From: Colius striatus
Taxonomy: Eukaryota; Chordata; Aves; Coliiformes; Coliidae
NCBI RefSeq assembly: GCF_028858725.1
Contig: NC_084759.1
Location: 135,390,171 to 135,454,170 of the forward strand
DNA length: 64,000 bases
Direction of reading: 5' to 3'
Part shown: positions 63,597 through 64,000 of the stretch, one piece after another
Position numbering within the stretch: the stretch's first letter is position 1
How the letters are laid out: the number at the start of each line of letters is the position of its first letter
Translations under genes and position numbers: made by a program
The notes under the pieces: generated by a model
What the model was told of the DNA's origin: nothing
The model's input: the letters and a program-made list of their open reading frames with translations, nothing else
Database searches by the model: none

Positions 63597-64000
63597 CTAC
63601 AGTATAATTGAAAAAAACCTAGAGAGACTTTTCCTATTAAAGGATATTCAAATTTTGCTACACATCACCATTTTTAGAACGGATACTGGACACAGTCTGA
63701 TTTCCTTTACTCTGGGGCAAGCTTTAGCATTCTCATTTCCCCCCTCTAGAACACTCACATGGAAATTTTATATTAAAGATAAAAGGGCAAAAATGGAACG
63801 TGACATTTCTGAGCTCAATCACAGTTACAGAAAGCTCCAGAGCAGTGAAGCACAGGTGTTTCAAACAACTTTGCAAGGCTGTGGCCTTTCAGAAGGACTG
63901 GATAAAGCAAAAGCCCTGGAGATTCTTCTCTTCAAGGTAGCTTAAGTAGTAGCAGCACAAGCTAGAAGCTCCTTGCCCACTTTATCCCAACCAGGCAGCG
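63597..64000. other. Right edge, IRAG2 intron or upstream
   Basis: A plus-strand open frame (63547-63945) overlaps the IRAG2 exon and has no gene support. I see nothing else. Confidence 0.35.

Noticed and set aside
63547-63945. 132-codon plus-strand frame at the right edge
   Set aside because: It overlaps the IRAG2 exon 63560-63596 antisense and has no recognisable domain.

Overview
This window is nuclear DNA from a bird. It has vertebrate split genes with long AT-rich introns and CpG-island promoters, and CR1 retroposons of the avian type, several of which end in the ATTCTATG octamer repeat. I can read four protein genes exon by exon. Their order and orientations, KRAS(+), ETFRF1(-), DNAI7(+), IRAG2(-), are the conserved vertebrate block known on human 12p12. 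No prokaryotic, viral or CRISPR-like system is present.

Region 1 (1-27350) is KRAS. A CpG island (about 1020-2310) holds the promoter and a non-coding exon 1. Coding exons lie at 2706-2816, 8846-9024 and 10904-11063, followed by two alternative last coding exons: 4A (17521-17640) and 4B (23654-23770). All exon phases close: KRAS4A is 189 aa and KRAS4B is 188 aa. The 3'UTR runs about 3.5 kb to a poly(A) signal at 27326 and carries a CR1 fragment.

Region 2 (27350-30490) is intergenic sequence with one CR1, then ETFRF1 (LYRM5) on the minus strand: 86 aa in two coding exons. It shares a GC-rich divergent promoter with DNAI7. A perfect RFX X-box sits 14 bp upstream of the DNAI7 ATG.

Region 3 (30491-51400) is DNAI7 (CASC1/CFAP94), 16 coding exons and about 720 aa. 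It encodes a ciliary dynein-associated protein. The first exon codes only for Met and the second is a 21-nt microexon.

Region 4 (51500-64000, minus strand) is IRAG2 (LRMP/Jaw1), an ER tail-anchored coiled-coil protein. Eighteen exons chain in phase to the stop at 51798, giving about 533 residues. The initiator lies beyond the right edge or in an exon I did not find. DNAI7 and IRAG2 meet tail to tail with nearly abutting poly(A) signals.

The genes are physically linked but do different jobs: a membrane GTPase switch, a mitochondrial ETF regulator, ciliary dynein assembly or function, and an ER IP3-receptor partner. The oddities are at the level of splice sites, promoter elements and single residues, not a new gene system. 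Gene identities rest on family sequences I know by memory; no database search was run.
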